From Agreia sp. Leaf210 (GTDB lineage: Bacteria; Actinomycetota; Actinomycetes; Actinomycetales; Microbacteriaceae), in the NCBI RefSeq assembly GCF_001421485.1, contig NZ_LMKK01000004.1, forward strand, positions 62,001 to 126,000: a DNA stretch of 64,000 nt, given 5' to 3'. This document shows, in pieces, positions 50,330 to 58,651 of the stretch. The notes under the pieces are model-generated. The model was not told the DNA's origin and did no database searches. It was given only the letters and a program-made list of their open reading frames with translations. Position numbers and translations under genes: made by a program. How positions within the stretch are numbered: position 1 is the stretch's first letter; each line of letters begins with the position of its first letter.

Positions 50330-51006
50330 CGACCGCACCCGCTGCGGTTCCTGAGAGACGACGGCTGCTCCAGCGGCGCATCCGGCTGATCGTCGGAGCG
50401 ACGATCGCATACAACGTGGTCGAGGCGATCGTCGCCATCACCGCCGGCTCCCTCGCGTCGTCGGCGGCGCTCATCGGTTTCGGGCTCGACTCCGTGATCG
50501 AGGTGTTGTCGGCGGCCGCCGTCGCGTGGCAGTTCACTCGACGCGACCCCGAGCGCTGGGAGAAGGGCACACTCCGGGTGATCGCGGTGGCGTTCTTCGC
50601 CCTCGCCGCCTACGTGACCGTCTCGTCGATCGCCGCCCTCGTCGGCGGTGCTCAAGTGGGGCACTCCACACTCGGCATCGTCATCACGGCCCTGAGTGTG
50701 GTGATCATGCCCTTCCTGTCGCTGGCAGAGCGGCGCGCGGGCCGCGAGCTCGGGTCGGCGACAGCGGTCGCCGACTCGAATCAGACACTGATCTGCACCT
50801 ACCTGTCGGGGGCCGTGCTCGTGGGCCTCGTGCTGAACAGCCTCTTCGGCTGGTGGTGGGCAGACGCAGTGGCAGGACTCGTGATCGCGGTCTTCGCCAT
50901 TCGCGAGGGCATCGAAGCCTGGCGCGGCGACACCTGCGCGACCTCCGTGGGCATGCTGCTCGACGAAGACCACGACGACGAGCACGACGAGCTCGACGAC
51001 GACTGA
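50326..51006 (+). CDS. Cation diffusion facilitator-type metal exporter
   Basis: A 226-residue membrane protein of the cation-efflux superfamily with about six helices. Helix 2 has SAALIGFGLDSVIEVLSAAAVAW, carrying the aspartate of the metal site, and helix 5 has VADSNQTLICTYLSG, with an Asp and a Cys instead of the usual HxxxD. It has no cytosolic CDF domain, only a tail of Asp/His/Glu (DEDHDDEHDELDDD) that could hold metal. Coupling to a CmtR-like sensor suggests Cd, Pb or Zn export. Confidence 0.87.
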   Translation: MTTAPAAVPERRRLLQRRIRLIVGATIAYNVVEAIVAITAGSLASSAALIGFGLDSVIEVLSAAAVAWQFTRRDPERWEKGTLRVIAVAFFALAAYVTVSSIAALVGGAQVGHSTLGIVITALSVVIMPFLSLAERRAGRELGSATAVADSNQTLICTYLSGAVLVGLVLNSLFGWWWADAVAGLVIAVFAIREGIEAWRGDTCATSVGMLLDEDHDDEHDELDDD

Positions 51007-51048
51007 GTAGACGCCCGCGCCCAGACCCGGCCGATCGAGCTGCCAGCA

Positions 51049-52032
51049 CTAGCGGCTCGAGTGCCTCGATTTGTTTACGACGAGGGCGAGCAGCCCGACT
51101 CCGAGCGCGCCGACGAGCAGATTGCGTTTCGAGTTGCGAGCCTTGCCGTGCCATCCGCCCGTCACCTCAGCATCGCGCGGGTCGTCGTTGGTCGCGTAGA
51201 GCGTTCCGGCCGTCAACGGCGCCATCTCTTTGTGCGACAACTGCATCGCCTCGGTCTGTGCGCTCAGCTGCGCCTCGACGGGTCGCGGCGTGCGGCGGTG
51301 CTGACGCACGAGAGTCTTGCCGAGCGCGCCGACGACGATCTCCGGTCGCGGGCGCCCGACCGCGGCGACGATCTTGCGAGCGACGAGGTCGGGGCTATAC
51401 ACGGGAGGCATCGCCACAGGACGCCGACCCGTGTAGTTGGCGGCGTGCCGAAAGAACGGGGTGTCGATCGTGGCCGGCATCACCGTGACCACGTGGATCT
51501 TCTTCTGTCGCTGCAGCGCCAACTCGCTGCGCAGCGTGACATCCAGGGCATTGATCGCCGCTTTCGACCTGCAGTACGCGGCCGTATAAGGCTGGGGAAC
51601 CTCGCCCAGTATCGACGAGACGTTGATCAGCACTCCGTGGCCCTGTCGCGTGAATACATCGAGCGCGACCCGAGAACCGTAGACGGCTCCGTACATGTTC
51701 ACGTCGATGACCCGGCGGAAGTCCGTGAGCGGCACCTCTGTAAAAGTACCGAAGACCGATGTGCCCGCGACGTTCGCCCACACGTCGATTCGACCGAAAC
51801 GCTTCTCTGCCGCTCGACCCAGGGCCTGAACCGCATGCTCGTCTGACACGTCAGTCGGCACCGAGATCGCCGTCGCGCCCAGCGACTCGCATTCCTCGAC
51901 GAGCTCGCGGAGCGCCTCCGCGCGCCGGCTCGCCAACACGAGCGAGTGCCCGCTCTTGGCGAACCTGAGGGCGGTCGCGCGACCGATTCCACTGGATGCC
52001 CCGGTGACGACCACGACGGATGTGCCTGACAT
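51049..52032 (-). CDS. Short-chain dehydrogenase/reductase with C-terminal membrane helix
   Basis: A 327-residue SDR. NAD(P) motif VVTGASSGIGRATAL, NVAGTS, the catalytic serine in NVSSILGEV and the YCRSK pair (Tyr-x-x-x-Lys) are present. A C-terminal extension of about 75 residues ends in one hydrophobic helix (NLLVGALGVGLLALVV) and a basic tail, so it is probably anchored to the membrane. AGAGG precedes the ATG. The substrate is unknown; lipids are plausible given the anchor. Confidence 0.9.
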   Translation of the reverse strand: MSGTSVVVVTGASSGIGRATALRFAKSGHSLVLASRRAEALRELVEECESLGATAISVPTDVSDEHAVQALGRAAEKRFGRIDVWANVAGTSVFGTFTEVPLTDFRRVIDVNMYGAVYGSRVALDVFTRQGHGVLINVSSILGEVPQPYTAAYCRSKAAINALDVTLRSELALQRQKKIHVVTVMPATIDTPFFRHAANYTGRRPVAMPPVYSPDLVARKIVAAVGRPRPEIVVGALGKTLVRQHRRTPRPVEAQLSAQTEAMQLSHKEMAPLTAGTLYATNDDPRDAEVTGGWHGKARNSKRNLLVGALGVGLLALVVNKSRHSSR

Positions 52033-52079
52033 GCGATTACCTCTATCTCCTCGGTGGATATCTCTTCGTTAGGGCGTGA

Positions 52080-52616
52080 TCAGTAACCGTGCTGCTGCGT
52101 TTCCTCGTCGGCCACTCGCACGCCGTATCGGTAGGTCAGTTCGCCGCCCAAAAAGCCCGAGAAGCCGACACAGAGCATGGCGACGACACTCAGGACGAAC
52201 CCGGCGACACTCACCTGATCGGGCTGGTTGAGCCTGACGACGAAGCTGCCCGCGAAGAGCAGAATCGCGACGGTGTTGAAGACCATGTGGGTGAGGGCGA
52301 TAAGGCGTGCTCTCGTGCCGCTCGTCAGCTTCGAGAGATCCATGAGGCCGAAGACGGCGGCCAGCAGTGCGCCGACGATGCCGATCGCGACCAGCCACTG
52401 CGCCGCAAGCGAGAAGGCCTCAGGCTCCACGCCGAACAGGGCGAGGATGTCGAACACCAGACTCGCGGTCCAGGCGCCGATCGGCACGGTGATCATCAAG
52501 GCGTGAAACGGATGCCCGTACGGGCCCGCGAGGATGCTGCGGGGGCGCTTGGCCCGTCGCAGAGCCGACTGCTCGTCGGGTACATGCGGAGCGGTCCAGG
52601 ATGCTCGTGGACTCAT
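52080..52616 (-). CDS. DUF2231 family membrane protein
   Basis: A 178-residue protein with four helices. The family motif GHPFHALMITVPIGAWTASLVFDILALFG contains the conserved HP and His residues, and the remaining helices (WLVAIGIVGALLAAVFGLMDL, LTHMVFNTVAILLFAGSFVV, VLSVVAMLCVGFSGFLGGEL) fit DUF2231, a family sometimes linked to haem or redox partners but without a firm role. AAGGG precedes the ATG. Confidence 0.88.
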   Translation of the reverse strand: MSPRASWTAPHVPDEQSALRRAKRPRSILAGPYGHPFHALMITVPIGAWTASLVFDILALFGVEPEAFSLAAQWLVAIGIVGALLAAVFGLMDLSKLTSGTRARLIALTHMVFNTVAILLFAGSFVVRLNQPDQVSVAGFVLSVVAMLCVGFSGFLGGELTYRYGVRVADEETQQHGY

Positions 52617-52719
52617 GGTGATCCCTTCGTCTGTTCTGTTCTACCCGCCGCCGACGAGCCGGTTTCGAACCGTTGACAAAGAAGGTGCGCGCCCTATAAC
52701 GGCCCATCACCTCATCTAC

Positions 52720-52736
52720 ATGACCATCATTATCGA
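52720..52736. promoter_or_regulatory. Second Fur/Zur-like box, upstream of the zinc sensor gene
   Basis: On the minus strand it reads TCGATAATGATGGTCAT, matching the znuA box at 14 of 17 positions. It lies about 50 bases before the SmtB-like ATG. Confidence 0.68.
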
Positions 52737-52740
52737 TTGC

Positions 52741-52764
52741 ATAAATACATTGTCATTCGTTTAT
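52741..52764. promoter_or_regulatory. Likely ArsR/SmtB operator
   Basis: ATAAA and TTTAT flank a 14-base centre in an AT-rich stretch just upstream of the ArsR-family gene, adjacent to the Fur/Zur-like box. Confidence 0.5.
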
Positions 52765-52784
52765 ACGTGTGGTGGACTCGAGTC

Positions 52785-53090
52785 ATGGCAGCAGAAGCAG
52801 GACTCGAAGCCACCGCGGCACTCTTCAAGGTGCTGGGGTCGGAGTCTCGACTGATCCTGCTGAGGCTCCTGTCGAGCAAGCCGGCGACGGTCGGCGAGCT
52901 CACGGGTCTCAGCGGAATGTCGCAGCCGCTCGTATCGCAGCACCTCAAGACGCTGCGTCAGGCGGGCATCATCACCGTCTCTCGCATAGGCCGCGAGGCC
53001 GAGTACCAGCTCGCCGACCACCACATCGCGCACGTCGTAGACGACGCGATCGCACACGTCACCGAAGACACACCTGAAGAGAAAGAGTAA
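52785..53090 (+). CDS. SmtB/CzrA-like zinc-sensing ArsR repressor
   Basis: A 101-residue ArsR-family repressor: LGSESRLILLRLLSSKPATVGEL, then the recognition helix MSQPLVSQHLKTLRQAG. The C-terminal helix reads ADHHIAHVVDDAIAHVTED, giving Asp78-x-His80-x10-His91-x2-Glu94. This is the alpha-5 zinc site of CzrA/SmtB with Glu in place of the last His. It is 4 bases from the His-rich gene and should release it when zinc is high. ATG 52785 was chosen over an upstream ATG because it starts the conserved domain. Confidence 0.88.
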   Translation: MAAEAGLEATAALFKVLGSESRLILLRLLSSKPATVGELTGLSGMSQPLVSQHLKTLRQAGIITVSRIGREAEYQLADHHIAHVVDDAIAHVTEDTPEEKE

Positions 53091-53094
53091 GAAC

Positions 53095-53391
53095 ATGAGC
53101 ACCACCGAGATCCACGCCGAGCACACCGTCGTCGAGCACTCCCACGGAGCGGACTGCGGCCACGAGGCCGTCGCGCACGAGGGTCACACCGACTACGTGC
53201 ACGGCACCCACCACCACGCGCTGCACGACGACCACTACGACGAGCACGAGAGCGTCGCCGAGCACACCGTCGAAGAGCACGCCCACGGAGCGGACTGCGG
53301 CCACGAGGCCGTCGAGCACGGCGACCACACCGACTACAACCACGACGGTCACAAGCACGCCGCGCACGGCGAGCACTACGACGAGCACTGA
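53095..53391 (+). CDS. Histidine-rich duplicated metal-binding protein
   Basis: A 98-residue protein with 26 histidines, many Asp/Glu and two cysteines. It consists of two 43-residue repeats (residues 9-51 and 56-98, 31 identical positions by hand), each with the core HGADCGHEA and ending HYDEH. There is no signal peptide or hydrophobic segment, so it is cytosolic. It follows the zinc-sensor gene by 4 bases and ends at a strong terminator. Zinc (or nickel/copper) storage or buffering is inferred; I know no named family. Confidence 0.85.
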   Translation: MSTTEIHAEHTVVEHSHGADCGHEAVAHEGHTDYVHGTHHHALHDDHYDEHESVAEHTVEEHAHGADCGHEAVEHGDHTDYNHDGHKHAAHGEHYDEH

Positions 53392-53407
53392 TCTCACTCA
53401 GCACGTC

Positions 53408-53446
53408 ACGACGAAGGCCCGGGTCAATGACCCGGGCCTTCGTCGT
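53408..53446 (+). terminator. Terminator of the zinc sensor/His-rich operon
   Basis: ACGACGAAGGCCCGGG pairs perfectly with CCCGGGCCTTCGTCGT around TCAATGA; a T/C-rich stretch follows. Confidence 0.9.
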
Positions 53447-53490
53447 TCTCTCCGTAGCGGCTGCGGCCCAAGGCCGTTAGTCTGCGGATC

Positions 53491-54105
53491 ATGCAGAAGT
53501 ACGACGTCAAGAAAGAGCACGCGGCGCTCTACTCCCCGTCGGCCACGACGTTCAGCGATGTGGTGGTGCCGCCGCTGAACTACCTCGCCGTCGACGGCGA
53601 AGGCGACCCGAACACGGCCCCCGCATACGCCGCAGCCATCGAAGCACTGTTCTCGACCTCGTACACGATCAAGTTCGCCAGCAAAGCGCAGGGGCGCGAC
53701 TTCGTGGTGGGCCCGCTCGAAGCGCTCTGGACCGCCGATGACGCCGGCGCCTTCGTGTTACGCGCCAAAGACTCGTGGCGGTGGACGGCGCTGATCAACC
53801 AGCCCGAGTGGATCACGGAGGACGACGTCGCGACCGCCCTCTCGACGGTCGCCGCGAAGAAGCAGAACCCAGCCCTGACGCTGACGCGACTGATCACGCT
53901 CGACGAGGGGCGCAGCATCCAGATTCTGCACGTGGGGCCGTATGACGACGAGGGGCCGACGCTTGCTCGACTCCATGACGAGTATCTGCCGCAGAACGGG
54001 CTGACGTTCAACGGGCTGCATCACGAGGTCTATCTGAGCGACGCTCGCAGAACGGCGCCGCAGAAACTCAAGACGGTTCTGCGTCAGCCTGTGCGCCCGT
54101 ATTGA
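53491..54105 (+). CDS. GyrI-like small-molecule-binding protein
   Basis: A 204-residue protein of the GyrI-like (SHS2/AraC effector-binding) type: VVPPLNYLAVDGEGDPN, AIEALFSTSYTIKFASKAQGRDFVVGPLEALW, then RSIQILHVGPYDDEGPTLARLHDEYL and FNGLHHEVYLSDARRTAPQKLKTVLRQPV. It has no DNA-binding domain. Relatives bind xenobiotics or act as esterases. A TAGTCT box seven bases before the ATG suggests a leaderless mRNA. Its 3' end overlaps the converging GNAT gene by 38 bases. Confidence 0.87.
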   Translation: MQKYDVKKEHAALYSPSATTFSDVVVPPLNYLAVDGEGDPNTAPAYAAAIEALFSTSYTIKFASKAQGRDFVVGPLEALWTADDAGAFVLRAKDSWRWTALINQPEWITEDDVATALSTVAAKKQNPALTLTRLITLDEGRSIQILHVGPYDDEGPTLARLHDEYLPQNGLTFNGLHHEVYLSDARRTAPQKLKTVLRQPVRPY

Positions 54106-54589
54106 TCCAGAAGCGCATCTCGCCCTCGCTATTGAGACTGTCTTCGACGCCGCCGTTGCGACGAACCACCGCGATCGAGGCAGCATTCTCGGGCGCGACG
54201 GTGAGCAATGCCCGCTCGATGCCCAGGTCGGCGCACTTCACGAGAGCCTCCCGAAGCATCCGGGTGGCGTGGCCTTGACGTTGCCAGGGATACACGACGT
54301 GGTAGCCGATGTGCCCGCCTCCTTCATCGTCGGTGAGTTCGTGCCTGATCACGAGCGAACCGATGTAGTACTCGCCCGCGGCGAACCAGAAGAGCTCGGA
54401 GGCGACGCCCCAGCGCTCCCGCACACCCACTCTCTCGGCGACGAACGCGTCGAAGTCGAGGCTCGCATCCTTCAGCCACGACGCATCCGACCCCCGATGT
54501 CGCATGTCGGCCTGTTCGCCGACGAGGTACGACGTCTTCAGCGCGGTCGACGGCACGGTCAGTCGGGGCGGCTCGGGGAGTTCGATCAT
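54068..54589 (-). CDS. GNAT family N-acetyltransferase
   Basis: A 173-residue acetyltransferase of the Acetyltransf_3 (RimJ-like) group: GEYYIGSLVIRHELTDDEGGGHIGYHVVYPWQRQGHATRMLREAL contains the Q/RxxGxA acetyl-CoA loop, then LLTVAPENAASIAVVRRNGG. ATG 54589 lies seven bases after TAGCGT, so a leaderless mRNA is likely. The substrate is unknown. It overlaps the GyrI-like gene tail to tail. Confidence 0.88.
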   Translation of the reverse strand: MIELPEPPRLTVPSTALKTSYLVGEQADMRHRGSDASWLKDASLDFDAFVAERVGVRERWGVASELFWFAAGEYYIGSLVIRHELTDDEGGGHIGYHVVYPWQRQGHATRMLREALVKCADLGIERALLTVAPENAASIAVVRRNGGVEDSLNSEGEMRFWINTGAQADAEPS

Positions 54590-54645
54590 GGGATGAACGC
54601 TACGCCCCACCGGGCAACCAGCGCGCACGGTGTTATCGTGCCCGC

Positions 54646-55245
54646 ATGGATGATCTGCCCGAACGCCAGCGCGTGCGTCGCGACCTCGAGAAGGCCGACA
54701 GGGGTGCGCTCATCGGATCGATCGTCTCCGGCGTCTTCGCCGTGGCATGGGCTTTCTGGGGGTCGTCGGGACTGCCACACGTCGCAGCCCTCTGCACACA
54801 GCTCGGTGCGACGCTGCTCGGCCTCATCATCGTCATCGCGGCGCTGAAACGACAGGCGGGGATCCCCCGTGGCGACGCCCCCCGCAACCGCACCCTGTTC
54901 TCGTCTCGCGCCTACATCGTCATCGTCGTGGCCGAGGTGCTGGCGATCGTCGGAGGGAACCTGATTCTCACCGCCACAGGGCTGGATCAGTTCAGAATCG
55001 CCCTCGTCTCGGCGGTCGTCGGTCTCCACTTCGTCGTGTTCGGCCGACTCTTCTGGTCGGGCTTCTACTGGCTCGGAGCAGCAATGCTCGCATCGGCAGC
55101 GGTCGGCACTGCGGTGGGGGCGATCGCCGACGACGCGAACCTCATCCTCGTCATCGTCGGGTTCGGCTCAGCGGCGAGCCTGTTCGTGGCGGCAACACCG
55201 GCGCTCCTGCGCAGGGTTCCCGCCGACGAGAGGGCACAGCCCTAG
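54646..55245 (+). CDS. Membrane protein of unknown function
   Basis: A 199-residue protein with six hydrophobic helices (for example GALIGSIVSGVFAVAWAFWG, LGATLLGLIIVIAALK, YIVIVVAEVLAIVGGNLIL, ALVSAVVGLHFVVFGRLF) after a charged N-terminus (MDDLPERQRVRRDLEKADR). I do not assign a function. TATCGT lies six bases before the ATG, as in other leaderless genes here. It ends before a palindromic repeat shared with the converging CopD-CtaG gene. Confidence 0.83.
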   Translation: MDDLPERQRVRRDLEKADRGALIGSIVSGVFAVAWAFWGSSGLPHVAALCTQLGATLLGLIIVIAALKRQAGIPRGDAPRNRTLFSSRAYIVIVVAEVLAIVGGNLILTATGLDQFRIALVSAVVGLHFVVFGRLFWSGFYWLGAAMLASAAVGTAVGAIADDANLILVIVGFGSAASLFVAATPALLRRVPADERAQP

Positions 55246-55264
55246 CCACTCATGACCGCGGAAC

Positions 55265-55331
55265 GAGTTGCCAGTTCGGGCCTCCTGGAGTGCGCGTGTT
55301 GGCAGTTCGCGTCAACCGAACTGGCAACTCG
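55265..55331. repeat. Palindromic repeat family 2, copy 2
   Basis: GAGTTGCCAGTTCGG and CCGAACTGGCAACTC form a perfect 15-base inverted repeat flanking a 36-base centre with a further CAGTTCG. It matches the copy at 39621-39687 and lies between converging genes. Confidence 0.78.
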
Positions 55332-55386
55332 CGAAGCGACCGGCGCGACGGACGCCATCCAGTGTCGACGATGCCGGGCGATCCGC

Positions 55387-57438
55387 CTACGCGTCTCCGC
55401 TTCGGCGATCGCGGTCGCCGATCTTCAGCAGCCGCTCGTTGTAGGCGCGCAGCTCGGCGTCGCCGTCGCGGTCTGCCGTGCGGTCGGTGCGCTTCGCCGT
55501 GCGCTCGTCTGACACCACCCACTGGCGCACCACCATCAGGGCGACCAGTACAACCGGCAGCTCTCCCGCGCCCCACGCGATCGCGCCGCCCACCTGCTGA
55601 TCGGCGAGCAGCGCCGCCGTATCGGTGTAGCCGAGCGCGTGCCACCAGTCGATGGCGAGCACGTTCGTGGCCGACATGATGGCGAGGCCGAAGAAGGCGT
55701 GGAATGCCAGCGTCGCGAGCAGCAGGATGAGTCGCAGCGGGTAGCTCGGCCGGCCCGGACCGGGGTCGACTCCGATGAGGACCCAGAAGAACAGGTAGCC
55801 GCTGGCGAGAAAGTGCAGACACATGAGGATGTGCCCCTGGTGGGTCTGCAGCGAGTACTGGAACCAGTCGGTGTAGTAGAACGCCACCAGGCTGCCGGCG
55901 AAGATCACTCCCGCGACGGCCGGGTACGAGAGCACCTTGAGGTAGCGCGAGTGCACCATGATCAGAATCCACTCGCGCGGCCCGCGGCTGCCGTCGTGCC
56001 GCTTCGGCAGAACCCGCAGGGCGAGCAAGATCGGTCCACCGAGAACGAGCAGCGGCGGCACGAACATCATGAGTCCCATGTGCTGGATCATGTGGGTGCT
56101 GAAGTGAACGGCGCCGTAGACCCCGGGGCCGCCGCTGGTCGTGTACATCAGCCCGACGCATCCGGCCACCCAGCTGACCGTACGCATCACCGGCCACGCG
56201 TCGCCCCGCCGACGCAGCCGAACGACCGCGGCGATGTACAGCCCGGCCAGAACGACGCCGGCCGAGAGGAACAGCCAGTCGACGTGCACCGAGGTGAGCA
56301 TGCGCCAGGTGTCGACGGGCTCGGGAAACGCGAAGCCGAGCAGTCCGCGGCGTGTGTCGCCGGCGCCGACGGGCTCCTGCGACACGGGCGGTTGGCTGCG
56401 CGACAAGGCGACCGAGACACCCATGGCCACCGCCATCAGCACGATCTCGGCGACCGCGAGGCGGGCGAACAGCGAGGGACGATCGGGGTGCCGCACGAGC
56501 TGCGGAATGACCCGCCGTCGGTGCCAGATCCCGGCGAGTCCGAGAAGAACGAGGATCACGATCTTGATGAGAATGAGCAGGCCGTAGCCGCCCAGCAGAT
56601 CTGCGGGTGACGAGAGGCGCAGCATCGCGTTGATCGTGCCCGACACCGCGACGGCCACGAACGCCCACCCGGCCAGCACCGAATAGCGGGCGACCACCAC
56701 GGGCAGACTCGACCCCAACCGGCGCCGAAGCAAGATGAGGGCCGTGAGTCCCCCCGCCCAGACGGTGACTCCGATGAGGTGGATCGCCAGGCTGTTGACC
56801 GCGTTGGCGTGCTCGTCTGATCCGGCGGCGTGGCCCGACAGCGACAGGGGCAGCAACGACAGGATGCTCATGACCGTCGCGAAGGCAACCCACGACACGC
56901 GCCGGGTCAGCAACAGGGTGACGAAGGCGATCAGGATGCAGACGATCGACACGAGCAGCGACTGACCGAGCTCGAGTTCGGTCGCGAAGAAAATGAACTG
57001 GGTCGTGAACACCGACGACGAGACAGGGCCCATGGCGTTCGACGCGGTGAGAAAGAGTCCCACGATCGCTGCTGCGGCCCACACGGCGGCCGATCGGGCG
57101 GCCCAGCGCGCGGCAGTCCACTGCGTGTAGCTCACGACGCCGGGCACCTTCTTCTGCCCGGGCAACGCCACCGACGCCAGCACGAGAAGCCCGATCGTCA
57201 CGGCGGCCGCGGCATCGTGCACCACTCGGGCGATGGGCAGGCCGCGGGTCGTCAGCACCCCGGGGTCCATGAGGATGTTCGTGAACGCGCCGGTGTAGAC
57301 CATGCCGGCGAGCGCGAGGGCGACGCTGCCCGGCACGCACAGCAGCAGCACGATCTCGATCCAGCCGATGTGGGCGAGCGACACGGTGCGTGTCGTCATC
57401 TCGCCTCGTGTGGTGTCGACGTCTGTCTGTTGGGTCAC
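55387..57438 (-). CDS. CopD-CtaG fusion membrane protein, copy 2
   Basis: A 683-residue paralogue of the protein at 7736-9694: CopD-like N-half (LPLSLSGHAAGSDEHANAVNSLAIHLIGVTVWAGGL) and CtaG-like C-half (HFSTHMIQHMGLMMFVPPLLVLGGPILLALRVLPKR, GSLVAFYYTDWFQYSLQTHQGHILMCLHFLASGYLFFW). It has about 15 helices. It should handle copper for import or oxidase assembly. It precedes no oxidase gene here; a small His-containing membrane protein gene lies 129 bases upstream on the same strand and may be its partner. Confidence 0.88.
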   Translation of the reverse strand: MTQQTDVDTTRGEMTTRTVSLAHIGWIEIVLLLCVPGSVALALAGMVYTGAFTNILMDPGVLTTRGLPIARVVHDAAAAVTIGLLVLASVALPGQKKVPGVVSYTQWTAARWAARSAAVWAAAAIVGLFLTASNAMGPVSSSVFTTQFIFFATELELGQSLLVSIVCILIAFVTLLLTRRVSWVAFATVMSILSLLPLSLSGHAAGSDEHANAVNSLAIHLIGVTVWAGGLTALILLRRRLGSSLPVVVARYSVLAGWAFVAVAVSGTINAMLRLSSPADLLGGYGLLILIKIVILVLLGLAGIWHRRRVIPQLVRHPDRPSLFARLAVAEIVLMAVAMGVSVALSRSQPPVSQEPVGAGDTRRGLLGFAFPEPVDTWRMLTSVHVDWLFLSAGVVLAGLYIAAVVRLRRRGDAWPVMRTVSWVAGCVGLMYTTSGGPGVYGAVHFSTHMIQHMGLMMFVPPLLVLGGPILLALRVLPKRHDGSRGPREWILIMVHSRYLKVLSYPAVAGVIFAGSLVAFYYTDWFQYSLQTHQGHILMCLHFLASGYLFFWVLIGVDPGPGRPSYPLRLILLLATLAFHAFFGLAIMSATNVLAIDWWHALGYTDTAALLADQQVGGAIAWGAGELPVVLVALMVVRQWVVSDERTAKRTDRTADRDGDAELRAYNERLLKIGDRDRRSGDA

Positions 57439-57567
57439 GACGGATGCTCCTGGTTGCGCGGCCGGGCGGAAGGCTGAGAGCCGCGCGTTCGCGCGTGCCC
57501 GGCTGCAGATGATCTGCGGAATCGAGGGGGACGACTCCCGCCGAGGCGCACGTCGCAGAGAGCGGAG

Positions 57568-58194
57568 CTAGACCAGGGAGGAGACGGCGGAGAGCGCACC
57601 GACCGGCGGACCGCGGTGCCTCAGTGCCGAGAGCACGACCCCGAGGTCGTCGCGCAGGGTGCGAACGGATGCCGGCACGGCCGCGAGCGCGGCGCCGGTC
57701 GTGCGCACGGGCACACCGACGAGCGTGCCGATCAGAACCACGAAGAGACGACGGGATGCCGTGGCCAGCACCCGCCAGACGGCGCGTTCGCCGCGCCAGA
57801 GGAAGGCGATGGTGAGCACGGCGGCGACCGCGTGCCAGACCCACATCGACGCGTCGCCGTGAGTCATCTGCGTGCCGGTGCCAGCCGCACCCGTCGTCAC
57901 CGAGACCACGCCGTGGTGGCCGGCCTGGTGGAATGTCGAGGTCGTCGAGGCTCCGACAGAGAACAACAGGTGGAAGGCGAACTGGCTCGCGATGACCGAC
58001 GCGGTCATGCGCACCACGTTCAGACGCCTGCCCACCATCGCGATGCTCGCCAGAGTGGCGAACGTGAGAGCAAGCCCCAGGCCGACGCCGCCGGGAGCAG
58101 TACCGCCGGCGATCGCGTGCGAGAACATGGCCACGAAGACGGAGAAAGCGGCGACGAGAAACCCGCGCGCGACTCGCGCCCACCTCGAACTCAT
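57568..58194 (-). CDS. Membrane protein near CopD-CtaG, unknown function
   Basis: A 208-residue protein with about five helices (FLVAAFSVFVAMFSHAIAGG, GGVGLGLALTFATLASIAMVG, VIASQFAFHLLFSVGAS, MWVWHAVAAVLTIAFLW, RLFVVLIGTLVGVPV). A His-containing outside loop reads STFHQAGHHGVVSV, then QMTHGDASMWVWH. The loop histidines and the neighbour suggest a link to copper. ATG 58194 or the preceding GTG 58197 may be the start. I cannot name the family. Confidence 0.75.
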   Translation of the reverse strand: MSSRWARVARGFLVAAFSVFVAMFSHAIAGGTAPGGVGLGLALTFATLASIAMVGRRLNVVRMTASVIASQFAFHLLFSVGASTTSTFHQAGHHGVVSVTTGAAGTGTQMTHGDASMWVWHAVAAVLTIAFLWRGERAVWRVLATASRRLFVVLIGTLVGVPVRTTGAALAAVPASVRTLRDDLGVVLSALRHRGPPVGALSAVSSLV

Positions 58195-58258
58195 CACGCG
58201 TCTCCGACCATCAGTGAGTCCAGACTATCCCGCGGGGCGGCGGGGCCTGCCGAAAGAG

Positions 58259-58594
58259 CTACTCCGCGTCTTCGAGCTCGGGCACGGTCAATGCCCAGGC
58301 ATTCATCGACTCCAACACCGGGCCGAGTTGCAGGCCGAGCGGCGTCAGCTCGTACACGACGCGCGGCGGAATCTCGGGGTACGAGGTGCGGGTGACCAGC
58401 CCGTTCTCTTCGAAACGCCTCAACCGGTTCGTGAGGGTGTGGGCGCTGATGCCGACGAGACCGTCTTTCAGCTCACCGAACCGAGCGGGGCCGTGAAGCA
58501 GGTTGCGCACGATCAGCGTCGCCCACGGGCCGTCGAGCAGAGTGAGAAAGCGCGCGATGCCGCATTCAGGCCACGGCTCATTCGAGAAGGTCAT
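58259..58594 (-). CDS. HxlR family regulator
   Basis: A 111-residue winged-helix HxlR protein: ECGIARFLTLLDGPWATLIVRNLLHGPARFGELKDGLVGISAHTLTNRLRRFEENGLVTRTSYPEIPPRVVYELTPLG. The N-terminal cysteine (residue 11) is the position that senses thiol stress in HypR/HxlR proteins. It is divergent from an NmrA-like oxidoreductase gene, with GTGCAT/ATGCAC dyads between them, a pairing usual for HxlR control of quinone- or aldehyde-handling enzymes. Confidence 0.92.
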   Translation of the reverse strand: MTFSNEPWPECGIARFLTLLDGPWATLIVRNLLHGPARFGELKDGLVGISAHTLTNRLRRFEENGLVTRTSYPEIPPRVVYELTPLGLQLGPVLESMNAWALTVPELEDAE

Positions 58595-58607
58595 GACCAA
58601 AACCTTA

Positions 58608-58642
58608 TAGTGCATTTGACGTAACTGGTGCATCGTATGCAC
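58608..58642. promoter_or_regulatory. HxlR operators
   Basis: GTGCATCGTATGCAC at 58628-58642 is a perfect dyad with a 3-base centre; a further AGTGCAT lies at 58609-58615, between the divergent genes. Confidence 0.78.
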
Positions 58643-58651
58643 TAATGAGGT

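Noticed and set aside
55250-58183. A 977-codon open frame on the minus strand
   Set aside because: It is an Arg/Pro-rich shadow of the CopD-CtaG and neighbouring membrane genes, typical of high-GC antisense or off-frame reading; the true genes carry the family motifs.
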